Positions 37,069 to 45,606 of a stretch of 64,000 nucleotides of DNA are shown here, piece after piece. The notes under the pieces are model-generated. The model worked only from the letters and a program-made list of their open reading frames with translations. It did no database searches and was not told the DNA's origin. The stretch is taken from NCBI GenBank assembly GCA_012959785.1, contig DUCM01000013.1, positions 124,001-188,000 of the forward strand, written 5' to 3'. Numbering within the stretch: the stretch's first letter is position 1; each line of letters opens with the position of its first letter. Source of the stretch: Planctomycetota bacterium (GTDB lineage Bacteria > Planctomycetota > UBA1135 > GCA-002686595). Position numbers and translations under genes: made by a program.

Positions 37069-37617
37069 CTAATAGGTCAGAAGCGCGTGGATAGGTACAT
37101 CGCCCAGTTTTTCTCGCCCGGGCAGGAACCCGAGTTCGATCACGAAGGCGCAGGCCACGGGCGTGGCGCCGATACGGTGCACGAGAGTCAGAGCCGCTGA
37201 CATTGTGCCGCCTGTGGCCAGGAGATCATCGACCATCAGGAAGCGATCGCCCTGCTCCGCAGCATCCACATGGATTTCGAGCGTGTCCGAGCCATATTCT
37301 AGTTGATATGACTCCGACTCGGTTTTCCAGGGCAGCTTTCCCGGCTTGCGGATGGGCACGAAGCCCTTGCCGAGTTCGAGGGCCAGGGCGGTGCCAAAAA
37401 TGAATCCGCGGGATTCGATGCCGCAAACCGTGTCGTAGGTGTCCGGATCCACCGCGTCGGCGAGACCCTGGATCGACTTTCGCAAGCCCTCTGCGCTTTG
37501 CAAGAGGGGCGTGATGTCCTTGAACAGAATCCCTTCCTTGGGGAAGTCCGGCACATCTCGAATGTAACTGTCAACCAAAGGTATCTCCAGGTGGGTTCGG
37601 TGCGCTTTCACACCCAT
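37069..37617 (-). CDS. apt: Adenine phosphoribosyltransferase
   Basis: Apt converts adenine plus PRPP to AMP in purine salvage. The 182-residue protein has SYIRDVPDFPKEGILFKDIT, the flexible region GFVPIRKPGKLPWKT and the PRPP-binding MVDDLLATGGTM. ATG 37617 gives the normal family length; an upstream in-frame start at 37740 would add 41 unconserved residues. It lies between argS and the sigma-factor gene, 30 bp before the latter, and may be transcribed with it. Confidence 0.94.
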   Translation of the reverse strand: MGVKAHRTHLEIPLVDSYIRDVPDFPKEGILFKDITPLLQSAEGLRKSIQGLADAVDPDTYDTVCGIESRGFIFGTALALELGKGFVPIRKPGKLPWKTESESYQLEYGSDTLEIHVDAAEQGDRFLMVDDLLATGGTMSAALTLVHRIGATPVACAFVIELGFLPGREKLGDVPIHALLTY

Positions 37618-37746
37618 GCTTGAGTCACATCTCCCACGCGGGGGAGCGGTGAGGCCGGGCTGAGAGGCGAAGTGCGCGCCATCACTAAGGATCGGTATTC
37701 TGGGATGAGAGCCTTTAGGGGAAAAAAAAGAAACATCCATCTTGGC

Positions 37747-39450
37747 TTACATCTGATCGGGAGCGGCAAGGCCCAGGAGGCCCAGGGCACTATGGATCGT
37801 GCTGCGGGAGGCTTTCACCAACTGCAGCCGTGCCGCGCTGAGTTCGGGGGCCTGGCCCAAGACGCGATGGCCAGCGTACCAGTTGTTCAGTTCGCGGCAG
37901 AGGCCCAGGACCCAAGTGGCGAGTTCCGAGGGCTCGGCGTGGGTGCCAGCCGAGCGCAGGACATCGGGATAGCGCCCCAGAGTGAGCAAAACCTGGTCCG
38001 CATCGGCCAGGGCTGCCCAGTCGGGCTCGGCTCCGCCTTCCCCGGCCTCGGCAGCCTTGCGTTCGATGGAGGTCAGGCGCGCGTGGGTGTACTGCACATA
38101 GGGACCGGTGTCTCCCTCGAAGCTGACCACTTCGCTCCAGACGAACTCGATGTCCTTGATGCGCTCGCGCTTGAGGTCATTGAAAACCACCGCGCCCACG
38201 CCCACCTGTTCGGCGACGCCGCGTGCGTCTTTCAGATCGGGATTCTTCTCGGCGATGATCTTGAAGGCCTCGTCGCGGGCACGATCGAGCACATCTTCGA
38301 GGAACACCACGCGGCCTTTGCGCGAACTCATCTTGCCCTCGGGTAGGCGCATCATCCCGAAGGCGATGTGTTCGATGCGATCGGCCCAGTCGAGGCCCAT
38401 GCGTTGACAAACGCCACGCAGTTGACGGAAGTGCAGTTTTTGATCCGAGCCCACGACATACAGGCAGCGCGCGAACTCGAATTGTTCCCAGCGATGGAAG
38501 ACCGCCGCCAGGTCACGGGTGGCGTAGAGGGTCGTGCCGTCGGTCTTGCGCAGAAGGCAGGGCGGCATGTTCTTTTCGAGAGTCGAGAGGTCCACGATCT
38601 CGGCGCCCTGGCTCATCTCGGTGATGCCGGTGGCTTCGATGCGCTCGATGGTGGGGCCGAGGTAGGGCTCATAGAAGGCCTCGCCGCGCACTTGGCTGAA
38701 GTTCACCCCCAAGCGGTCGTAGATCTTCTGGAACTCCGCCAGGGACAACTCCGTCAATCGCCTCCAGGTGGCGCGTACGGGCCCTTCCTCACCGCTCTCG
38801 AGTTCCTGGAAGTTCTGCTGAGCCTCTTCTTCCAGGGAAGTGTCGCCGGCTTCGGCTTCGGTGTGGAAGCGCACATAGAGGGACAGGAGCGCGCGGATCG
38901 GGTCGCTCTCCAGGTCGGAGTCTGCGCCCCAGCGGTCGATGGCGGCCACCAATTTACCGAACTGGATACCCCAATCGCCGATGTGGTTGATGCCCACCGT
39001 GGCGTAACCCTGGCTGGCCAGGATGCGTTCGATGGCCGCGCCGATCACCGTCGAGCGCAGGTGTCCCACCGACATGGGCTTGGCGATGTTGGGCGAGGAG
39101 AGGTCGATGACGATCGTTTGCCCGGCCCCCGATGTGTTGTGCCCGTAGTTCGCCCCCGCGGCCGCGACTTCTCCGATGATCGTGCGCGCCAGCAGGGCGC
39201 GCTCCACGCGGAAGTTGATGTAGGGTCCGGTGGCCACGGCCTCGATGCCCTCAAGGTCGGCGCCCAGCTTGTCAGCCAGCTCAGCCGCGATCTTGGGCGG
39301 CGCCTGCTTCATGCTCTTCGCCAGGCCGAAGCACGGAAAGGCGAAGTCGCCCAGCGATGGGTCGCGGGGCGTCTCGATCTTGAGCGCCGAGCTCTTGAGC
39401 CCGCTTTGCGCCGCGAGTGCGCTGCGGATGGCGTCGGTGAACTGTTGCAT
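37747..39450 (-). CDS. argS: Arginyl-tRNA synthetase
   Basis: ArgS charges tRNA-Arg. The 567-residue class I synthetase has the Add-1 domain (GDFAFPCFGLAKSM), the HIGH-type motif in SPNIAKPMSVGHLRST, DWGIQFGKL, the KMSK-type motif KMSSRKGRVVFLED, and the C-terminal DALR anticodon domain ending LLGLAAPDQM. TATCCT lies eight nt before the ATG, the leaderless pattern. apt follows 129 bp downstream. Confidence 0.97.
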   Translation of the reverse strand: MQQFTDAIRSALAAQSGLKSSALKIETPRDPSLGDFAFPCFGLAKSMKQAPPKIAAELADKLGADLEGIEAVATGPYINFRVERALLARTIIGEVAAAGANYGHNTSGAGQTIVIDLSSPNIAKPMSVGHLRSTVIGAAIERILASQGYATVGINHIGDWGIQFGKLVAAIDRWGADSDLESDPIRALLSLYVRFHTEAEAGDTSLEEEAQQNFQELESGEEGPVRATWRRLTELSLAEFQKIYDRLGVNFSQVRGEAFYEPYLGPTIERIEATGITEMSQGAEIVDLSTLEKNMPPCLLRKTDGTTLYATRDLAAVFHRWEQFEFARCLYVVGSDQKLHFRQLRGVCQRMGLDWADRIEHIAFGMMRLPEGKMSSRKGRVVFLEDVLDRARDEAFKIIAEKNPDLKDARGVAEQVGVGAVVFNDLKRERIKDIEFVWSEVVSFEGDTGPYVQYTHARLTSIERKAAEAGEGGAEPDWAALADADQVLLTLGRYPDVLRSAGTHAEPSELATWVLGLCRELNNWYAGHRVLGQAPELSAARLQLVKASRSTIHSALGLLGLAAPDQM

Positions 39451-39458
39451 GGCCGCAC

Positions 39459-39464
39459 AGGATA
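39459..39464 (-). promoter_or_regulatory. argS -10 element, leaderless type
   Basis: TATCCT on the minus strand, eight nt before the argS ATG at 39450. No ribosome binding site is seen. Confidence 0.45.
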
Positions 39465-39515
39465 GGGCCCGAGCCCATTCGATGCGCTGACTGTCCCGCG
39501 AAACCCAAACGGGGC

Positions 39516-41450
39516 TCAGCCCCAGTTACTCCAGGTTTCGTTGGCGTCTTCCAGTTCGGCCTCGATCTCGGCGATTTCGAACTGCACCTCGCGGGCCTTG
39601 GCGGCGTCGCGGTAGACCTCCTCGCGGGTCAGGTCCCGATTCAGGCGCTCGAGCCGTTCTTCGAGCTTCATGATGCGCTCCTCGAGTTGCTTGAACTTGT
39701 AGGGGTTGCGCACCTGGCCGCTGCCCTGGCCTTTGCCCTGGCCCTGGCCCTGCGGCTTGGGCGCGGCTGCGGCCCCGGCCTTTTTCTTGGCCTCAGCCTT
39801 GCGATCGGCGGTCTTTTTGTTGGCCCTGGTCTGGGCCTCGGCAGTCTCAGCGGCCTTGACCGCGCGCCAGTGTGTGTAGTTGCCCACGAATTCGCGCAGA
39901 CCGCCTGCGTCGACCTCGATGATCTTGGTGCACAAATCGTCGAGCAGTTGGCGGTCGTGGCTGATGAGCACCAGGGCGCCTTGAAATTCGGCCAGCATCT
40001 CCTCCAGGGCCGTGCGCCCGGCCAGGTCGAGGTGGTTGGTTGGCTCGTCCATGGCCAGCCAAGAGGGCTTCTCCATGACCAGGAGCGCCAGGGCTAGACG
40101 CGCGCGTTCGCCTCCCGAGAGGGCCGGCACAGGTTTGTCGGTCTCTGATTCGCCGCGGAACAGGAACAGTGCCAGGTGCGAGCGGATCTGGCCGTCTGTC
40201 AAGGCCGGATAGCGTCGTCGCACTTCGCTCAAGGGCGTGCCGTCGTCTAGAAAATCGCCTGTCTCCTGGTCGTAGTAACCGCATTCGGCGCCGTGGCCGC
40301 GAAGCACGGCACCCGAAGTAGGCTTGGTCAGGCCCGCCAGGATGCGCAACAGCGATGTCTTGCCCGCGCCGTTTCTGCCCACCAGTCCGATGCGATCACC
40401 GCGTCCGATCCGCAGGTTGACGCCGCTCCAAATCGTGCGCTCGCCGAAGCTCATGCTGATGTCCTCGGCTTCCAGGACCTTCTCGCCACCGCGCTTGGCT
40501 CTTGGAGCGCGGATGATCGGCCGGCGCACATCGTGGAAGGGCCGTTCGATGCGCTCGATGTTGCGCAGCTTCTTCAGGCGGCCCTTGGCTTCGGCGGTGC
40601 GTTGGGAGCCCATGTGTTTCTTGATGAAGGACTCTTCCTTGCGCAGGAACTCCTGCTGATTCTTCCAGGCTCGTTCCTCCGACTCGTAGCGCTCCTCCTT
40701 GAGTTGGATGTACTTGGTGTAGTTGCCCGAATAACGCACGAGTTTTCCTCGCTCAAGTTCGAGCACGGAATCGACGGCATTCTCGAGCAGTCGTCGGTCG
40801 TGGCTGATGACCAGCACCGCGCAGCGCTCTTCGCGGATGTACTCTTCGAGCCACTCGATGCCGGGGAGATCGAGGTGGTTGGTGGGTTCATCGAGGAGCA
40901 GGAGGTCGTGGCCGCCGGCGAGGGCGCGGGCCATGGCGGTGCGTCCTTTTTCGCCTCCTGAAAGAGTGCGCGCCTCTCGGTCCCAAAGGCCCTCGTCGAG
41001 GCCGATACCGCCCAGGACCCTCTCGATGCGCCTTTCAATGTCCCAGCCGCCGAGGGCCTCCACCCGCGCCGAGAGGTTGCCGTGTTCTTCCATCAAGGTA
41101 TCGAGTGTCTTGCCTTGGGCTTCGGCCATTGCGAGGGCCACGGCCTCGAGGCGCTGAAGGGCTTGTTGGGCGTGCTGCATGCCGGCTTCGACGAAGGTTC
41201 GCACGGTCACGCCGGGCTCAAAACTGGGGCGTTGGGCGACGAAGCCAAGGTCGGTGTCGCGGCGTACCACGATGCGCCCCCAATCGGGTTGGTCGAGGCC
41301 TTCGATCAGGCGAAAAAGCGTCGACTTGCCGCCACCGTTGCGGCCCACGATGCCGATCTTCTCACCCGGATCGAGTTTAAAGCTGGCGCCCGAGAGCACT
41401 TCCTGGGCGGCATAGTGCTTCTTGACATCTTCCAGACTGAGCAGGCTCAC
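39516..41450 (-). CDS. ABC-F family ATPase (Uup/YdiF-like)
   Basis: A 644-residue soluble ABC-F protein with two ATPase domains and no membrane domain; the family acts on the ribosome, near the E site. Walker A sequences are GRNGGGKST and GRNGAGKTS; signatures are LSGGEKGR and LSGGERAR; each domain has a DEPTNHLDL Walker B region. The linker between domains is highly charged (EERAWKNQQEFLRKEESFIK), as in ABC-F. A Gly/Gln-rich hinge (GQGQGKGQGSGQ) and C-terminal coiled coil (EERIMKLEERLERLNRDL) follow, as in Uup. The start is GTG, 27 bp downstream of the HIT gene. Confidence 0.93.
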   Translation of the reverse strand: MSLLSLEDVKKHYAAQEVLSGASFKLDPGEKIGIVGRNGGGKSTLFRLIEGLDQPDWGRIVVRRDTDLGFVAQRPSFEPGVTVRTFVEAGMQHAQQALQRLEAVALAMAEAQGKTLDTLMEEHGNLSARVEALGGWDIERRIERVLGGIGLDEGLWDREARTLSGGEKGRTAMARALAGGHDLLLLDEPTNHLDLPGIEWLEEYIREERCAVLVISHDRRLLENAVDSVLELERGKLVRYSGNYTKYIQLKEERYESEERAWKNQQEFLRKEESFIKKHMGSQRTAEAKGRLKKLRNIERIERPFHDVRRPIIRAPRAKRGGEKVLEAEDISMSFGERTIWSGVNLRIGRGDRIGLVGRNGAGKTSLLRILAGLTKPTSGAVLRGHGAECGYYDQETGDFLDDGTPLSEVRRRYPALTDGQIRSHLALFLFRGESETDKPVPALSGGERARLALALLVMEKPSWLAMDEPTNHLDLAGRTALEEMLAEFQGALVLISHDRQLLDDLCTKIIEVDAGGLREFVGNYTHWRAVKAAETAEAQTRANKKTADRKAEAKKKAGAAAAPKPQGQGQGKGQGSGQVRNPYKFKQLEERIMKLEERLERLNRDLTREEVYRDAAKAREVQFEIAEIEAELEDANETWSNWG

Positions 41451-41477
41451 GGCGCTTTTCCAGGTCCTCGATTGAGG

Positions 41478-41861
41478 CTAAATACAGAGCAAGGCTTGAA
41501 TCTGGGCTTCTTCTTCCGTGCTCAAGGTGGCCGCCGGCGGCATGCCCACATCCCGGATTGAGTTGGTCGGGATCAGATGCACATGCACATGAGGAACCTC
41601 CCAGCCGATCACCGTGACCACGACCCGTTCACAGCCGAGTTGTCGGCTGAGCTTGGCTTCGACCGTGCGCGCGGCGCTCCACAGGGCAGCGTACTCGTGT
41701 TCCTCAAGGTCGAAGAGATAGCTCACTTCGCGCTTGGGGATCACCAGGGTGTGGCCGGGCTGCACCGGGCGGATGTCGAGGAAGGCGAGGTGCTGGTCGT
41801 CTTCCCAGACTTTCTTGCAGGGAATTTCTCCAGCGATGATCTTGGTGAACAGGGAGGCCAT
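41478..41861 (-). CDS. HIT family nucleotide-binding protein
   Basis: A 127-residue histidine-triad protein of the Hint/HinT type. It begins LFTKIIAGEIPCKKVWEDD and has the triad VPHVHVHLIP. Hint proteins hydrolyse nucleoside phosphoramidates such as lysyl-AMP. The C-terminal strand after the triad is longer than in E. coli HinT. TACCCT lies six nt before the ATG. It is divergent from pyrK and 27 bp upstream of the ABC-F gene. Confidence 0.93.
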   Translation of the reverse strand: MASLFTKIIAGEIPCKKVWEDDQHLAFLDIRPVQPGHTLVIPKREVSYLFDLEEHEYAALWSAARTVEAKLSRQLGCERVVVTVIGWEVPHVHVHLIPTNSIRDVGMPPAATLSTEEEAQIQALLCI

Positions 41862-41867
41862 GGGCAG

Positions 41868-41873
41868 AGGGTA
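41868..41873 (-). promoter_or_regulatory. HIT gene -10 element, leaderless type
   Basis: TACCCT on the minus strand, six nt before the HIT-protein ATG at 41861. No ribosome binding site fits. Confidence 0.45.
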
Positions 41874-41921
41874 GCGACTGGCGTCAAGACTGGGAACCGT
41901 TGCCTGCGTGGGATAAACTCC

Positions 41922-41944
41922 AGCCGCGGCCCAGAGCCGCGGCT
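41922..41944 (+). promoter_or_regulatory. Hairpin immediately before the pyrK start codon
   Basis: AGCCGCGGC (41922-41930) and GCCGCGGCT (41936-41944) form a perfect 9-bp stem with 5-nt loop, ending four nt before ATG 41949. There is no exposed Shine-Dalgarno sequence. Such a structure would hold the initiation region closed and could give translational control. Confidence 0.5.
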
Positions 41945-41948
41945 CAGC

Positions 41949-42782
41949 ATGCCCCGTCCCCCCGAAGATTCACGCTCCCAGACCGCCGAAGTGATCTCGG
42001 TCGAGTCCCTTGGCGCCGATGGCGTGTTGCTGAGAGTGCGGCCGCAAGAGCCCCTGCCTCGGCTACGAGGTGCGCGCTTTTTCATGCTGCGCCGCGAAGA
42101 CAGACTCTCGCCCGCCATTCCGCGGCCCTTCTCACTCTACGACCAAGCAGGCGACGAACTCGTCTTCCTGATCAAACTCCTGGGCCGCGGCACCCGCGCC
42201 TTGGGCGATATGCAACCCGGCGCGCGCCTGCGCCTGATCGGCCCATTGGGCAACGGCTGGCCGACCTTCACTCCCGCTCAGCCGCTAGTCATGCTCGCCG
42301 GGGGCATAGGATCGGTGCCCTTCCTGGTGGGTATTGCCGATGCCCTGCGCGAAGGCGTCGCCGCCGAGGACATGACCATGATTTACGGCGCCGCGACAGC
42401 CGCCCAGCTCTTTGAATTCGAGCGCTTCGCGGCCCTTGGCGTACGGGTCCTGGCCGCCACCGACGATGGTTCCCGGGGCTTTGCTGGCCATGCCCTTGAG
42501 TGTCTCGCAGTCGAGCAGGAAGAGGGCCGCATCCCCCCCGATGCGTGGCTTTACGCCTGCGGCCCTGGCCCCATGTTGGCTGCGGTCGAGCGCCTGTCAC
42601 GGAACACGGGTGTCCCCGCCTGGCTCAGCTTGGAAGAGCTCATGGGGTGTGGCGTGGGCATCTGCAACGGCTGCCCCGTGCCCACCCGGCCCGAGGGTCC
42701 CCTGGGTGCCTGGAACAACGCCAAGTGCTGCGTCGAGGGCCCCGTTTTTTCTACCGATGCAATTCAGATCGCTGAGAACTGA
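41949..42782 (+). CDS. pyrK: Dihydroorotate dehydrogenase electron-transfer subunit
   Basis: PyrK carries FAD and a [2Fe-2S] cluster and passes electrons from class 1B dihydroorotate dehydrogenase to NAD. The 277-residue protein has the ferredoxin-reductase FAD site (IPRPFSLYD), GPLGNGW, the NAD-domain LAGGIGSVPFLVGIAD and YACGPGPMLAAV. The cluster cysteines are in EELMGCGVGICNGCPVP and NAKCCVEGPVF. pyrD is not adjacent. A hairpin sits just before the ATG. It converges on the TMTC-like gene with eight bp between the stops. A related ferredoxin-NADP reductase subunit is the main alternative; the C-terminal cysteine pattern favours PyrK. Confidence 0.9.
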   Translation: MPRPPEDSRSQTAEVISVESLGADGVLLRVRPQEPLPRLRGARFFMLRREDRLSPAIPRPFSLYDQAGDELVFLIKLLGRGTRALGDMQPGARLRLIGPLGNGWPTFTPAQPLVMLAGGIGSVPFLVGIADALREGVAAEDMTMIYGAATAAQLFEFERFAALGVRVLAATDDGSRGFAGHALECLAVEQEEGRIPPDAWLYACGPGPMLAAVERLSRNTGVPAWLSLEELMGCGVGICNGCPVPTRPEGPLGAWNNAKCCVEGPVFSTDAIQIAEN

Positions 42783-42790
42783 GGCGCGCT

Positions 42791-45442
42791 CTATTGATCG
42801 CTCGGAGGCGGCGGCGGGCCGCTTGCCTTGAGCGCCACGATGGACTCAAGGGCCTGCTCGATTGCGGCTCTGGCCTTCTCTCGCAACTTGGGCTGCATCT
42901 CAATCTGACCCGGCAAGAGGCCCAGGGCGCGCCGAAAGTATGGTTCCGCGGCGATCTCCTGTTTCGTTTCCAGGAGGATTTCGGCGAACTCCATCTGGGC
43001 CTGGTAGGAATCGGTCAACTGGTTGGCAGCCGAGTGCAAGAGGTCGTAGGCCTCGACGAATTCTTCGCGCTGCTTGAGCAACAGGCCCAGGATGAACTGG
43101 GAAGGGCCGTGGTCGCCGTCGATCTCAAGGGCCTGGCGCGCCCAGCGCTCGGCAAGAGCCGAGTCGCCGCGGTCGGCGTCGATGGTGGCGAGCAGCGCGA
43201 GGATGTGAGGCTTCTTGCGGTGCAGCTCCTCCGCCGCGCTGGTCAAGCGTGAATCGAATTCTCCCTTGGGCCGCAAACTGTAGGCGCTGAGGAAAGCTGG
43301 CATCGCCGACTCGGGTTGCTCCGAGCCGAGCAGTACAACCATCAGGTTGTACTGTGCTTCGAACTGTCGCGGATCGAGTTCACAGGAGCGCTGGAAGGCC
43401 CTGGCCGCAGCCGGCATCTGGCCCAGGGCGCTAAGGGACTTGCCCCGGTACAGATGGGCGGCGGCGTAGGAGTCGCGCAGGCTGAGAGCTCGGTCAAACC
43501 AGGAAATAGCGATGGCGTGGTCGCTGCGTTTGGCCGCCGCGATGCCTATCACGATCATGGGATCGGCCTGGTCCGGGAAGCGTTTCAGGGTGCGCTTGGC
43601 GAGTTCCAGAGCTTCGGTGTTCTGCTCCGCTTCCAGGAGCGCGCGGGCCAGGTAGATTTGGTCTTCAAAGCTCGCGTTGCGCAACTCCGAGCTGCGCGTG
43701 AATTCCTTTACGGCCAGGTCCCACTCCTCGATGCGCATGGCCAGGAGCCCCATGTTGAAGTGCGCCTCGGGGGAACGCTCGTTGAGCTGAATGGCCCGTC
43801 TCAGGGCTTCGCTGGCTTGATTGGGGTCGCCCATTTCGAGCCAGGCCAAACCCGCTCCGATCCAGCCCCGTTCGCTGGTAGGGCTGTACTCCTTGACCCT
43901 CTCGAAGACAGCGAGGGCAGTCTTGTAGTCGTGGAAGGGATCGAGATTGGCCTCGTAGAGCAGAGCCCAACCCAGCCCCAGGTTGGTCTGCAGGTGATCG
44001 TCGTGGGTGGCGTAGATGTCCGAATTAGGCTTCAGCGCCTCCTCGAGCAGATCCATGGAGCTATCGAAACTCGCGCGGGCCTCGTGCAGGCTGGCGACCT
44101 CGCCCGTCTTGCGATAGTCGTTCAAGAGCACACGCCCCAGACCCCAGAAGACATTGGGATTGCGTGGGTTCTGTTCGATGGCCGCGCGAAAGAGGGCTTC
44201 TTCCGACTGCCAGCTCGGGAGCTGGGCGCCTATCTTGAGGCCGTAAGCGAGGCACAGGGCCGCGATGGCGCCCAGGGCCAGTTTTTTTGGCAGAAAGCGC
44301 TGGATGAGCCAGGCCACGAGGCCCGCGAAGCCCAGCACAGGCACGAACAGGAAGCGGTCGGAGAGCGGAAAGGTGCCCAGGGCCTCGACCGACAAGAGCA
44401 CCGGCGCCAGGGCCGCGGGGATCAAGAGCAGGAGGGCCAGGGCGGGTTGCCCTCTTCGCCAGGCAGCCCAACCCACCAGAGCCAAGCCGGCGAGGCTGCC
44501 CACGATGCCCGTGATGAGCGAGGCCGAGCCCGCTGGCAAGTTGGGCTGAAAGGGACGGAAGAGGTTTAGTTCGGCCGGCCACACGAAGAGCCAGGCCGCT
44601 CCGCCCAGGAGTTCCAGGCGCAGGAGCATGAGCCGCCCAAAGCCCACGCCAAAGTCCGTGGTGGTGTGGTCAAAGCCCGCCAGAGCATCGCCAAAGACCG
44701 CCACGCGCAGGAGATAGTAGATACTAAAGGCAGCCGCGAAGGGCACCCAGGCTCGCACGGAGCGCTTGACTTCAAGGCCCTGGCCCAGGACCAGCACCAA
44801 GGCGATGGGCACCAGGGCCAGGGCGGCATCCTTGGCGAGCAGCGCTAACAAGAACAGCGCCCCCGCGCGCCAGGGCAGTCCCTTCTGGGTGTCGCGGTCG
44901 CGTTCAGCGTGCCACCACTTGAGCCATTCATTCAAGGCCAAGAAGCCGAGCAGGGCGAAGAGCGCATCGTGCAGGGAAGAAATCCAGGCGACGCTCTCCA
45001 CATGCAAGGGGTGCAGGGTAAACAAGAGCGCGCCGCCAAAGCCCACGGCCTCGCTCTCGGTGATGCGCGTCAAAAGTCGCCAGGCTGCCAGACAGGCCAG
45101 GCTGTAGACCAGCAGGCTCAGCCCATGGAAGGCGAGCGGTGCGCCGCCACCCAGGGCGTAGGCCACTGTGAACAGCACCATGGTGAGGGGCCGGTAGTAG
45201 CCCACATGGGATGCCTCCGCGGGGTCGAGGAAGTCCCAGTACGAGCTGCCGAACAATTGCGGCAGGTTCGCGAGGCTGGTGATGGCCGGGTTGCGCTCGA
45301 TGATCAACAGGTCGTCGTAGACGAACTCGCCGGTCAGGCAGGGCCAGTAGGTCGCGAGGACTACGAGGCAGAGCAGCGCCACCTTGAGCGGGGTCTGGCG
45401 CGACGGGGCGTTGTGGGTTGCGTCTGTGGGAACCGATTCCAT
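42791..45442 (-). CDS. TMTC-like polytopic glycosyltransferase with TPR repeats
   Basis: An 883-residue membrane protein. The first ~410 residues hold about nine to ten transmembrane helices with a GT-C-like first loop (LTGEFVYDDLLIIERNPAI) carrying an acidic pair, and the TMTC hallmark TLHPLHVESVAWISSLHDAL. The remainder is a series of TPRs (NVFWGLGRVLL, AHFNMGLLAMRIEEWDLAVKE, YNLMVVLLGSEQPESA). Eukaryotic TMTC proteins are O-mannosyltransferases using dolichyl-phosphate mannose. The bacterial donor and acceptor are not shown here. A terminator lies upstream of it, after the metalloprotease gene. It might instead be a glycosyltransferase-derived scaffold. Confidence 0.82.
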   Translation of the reverse strand: MESVPTDATHNAPSRQTPLKVALLCLVVLATYWPCLTGEFVYDDLLIIERNPAITSLANLPQLFGSSYWDFLDPAEASHVGYYRPLTMVLFTVAYALGGGAPLAFHGLSLLVYSLACLAAWRLLTRITESEAVGFGGALLFTLHPLHVESVAWISSLHDALFALLGFLALNEWLKWWHAERDRDTQKGLPWRAGALFLLALLAKDAALALVPIALVLVLGQGLEVKRSVRAWVPFAAAFSIYYLLRVAVFGDALAGFDHTTTDFGVGFGRLMLLRLELLGGAAWLFVWPAELNLFRPFQPNLPAGSASLITGIVGSLAGLALVGWAAWRRGQPALALLLLIPAALAPVLLSVEALGTFPLSDRFLFVPVLGFAGLVAWLIQRFLPKKLALGAIAALCLAYGLKIGAQLPSWQSEEALFRAAIEQNPRNPNVFWGLGRVLLNDYRKTGEVASLHEARASFDSSMDLLEEALKPNSDIYATHDDHLQTNLGLGWALLYEANLDPFHDYKTALAVFERVKEYSPTSERGWIGAGLAWLEMGDPNQASEALRRAIQLNERSPEAHFNMGLLAMRIEEWDLAVKEFTRSSELRNASFEDQIYLARALLEAEQNTEALELAKRTLKRFPDQADPMIVIGIAAAKRSDHAIAISWFDRALSLRDSYAAAHLYRGKSLSALGQMPAAARAFQRSCELDPRQFEAQYNLMVVLLGSEQPESAMPAFLSAYSLRPKGEFDSRLTSAAEELHRKKPHILALLATIDADRGDSALAERWARQALEIDGDHGPSQFILGLLLKQREEFVEAYDLLHSAANQLTDSYQAQMEFAEILLETKQEIAAEPYFRRALGLLPGQIEMQPKLREKARAAIEQALESIVALKASGPPPPPSDQ

Positions 45443-45523
45443 GACCCACCTACTACGGGCATGGAGTTGGTCGCGCTACCATTCGTCCGGGGAAAGTGCC
45501 CCTCAATGGCCCAAAAAGACACG

Positions 45524-45559
45524 CAAGAGGCCGCAGCGCCTGTGCGCTGCGGCCTCTTG
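45524..45559. terminator. Intrinsic terminator after the metalloprotease gene
   Basis: A perfect 16-bp stem (45524-45539 with 45544-45559) and CTGT loop; the minus strand then reads CGTGTCTTTTTGG. It separates the metalloprotease from the downstream TMTC-like gene. Confidence 0.75.
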
Positions 45560-45571
45560 TGAGTTTCTTCA

Positions 45572-45594
45572 GTTGAGCGGAAGACCCGCTCAAC
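45572..45594. terminator. Second hairpin next to the metalloprotease stop
   Basis: Stem GTTGAGCGG (45572-45580) with CCGCTCAAC (45586-45594), 5-nt loop. It lies between the metalloprotease stop and the larger hairpin, forming a tandem termination or 3'-stabilising region. Confidence 0.5.
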
Positions 45595-45606
45595 CGTTCT
45601 CTCGCC

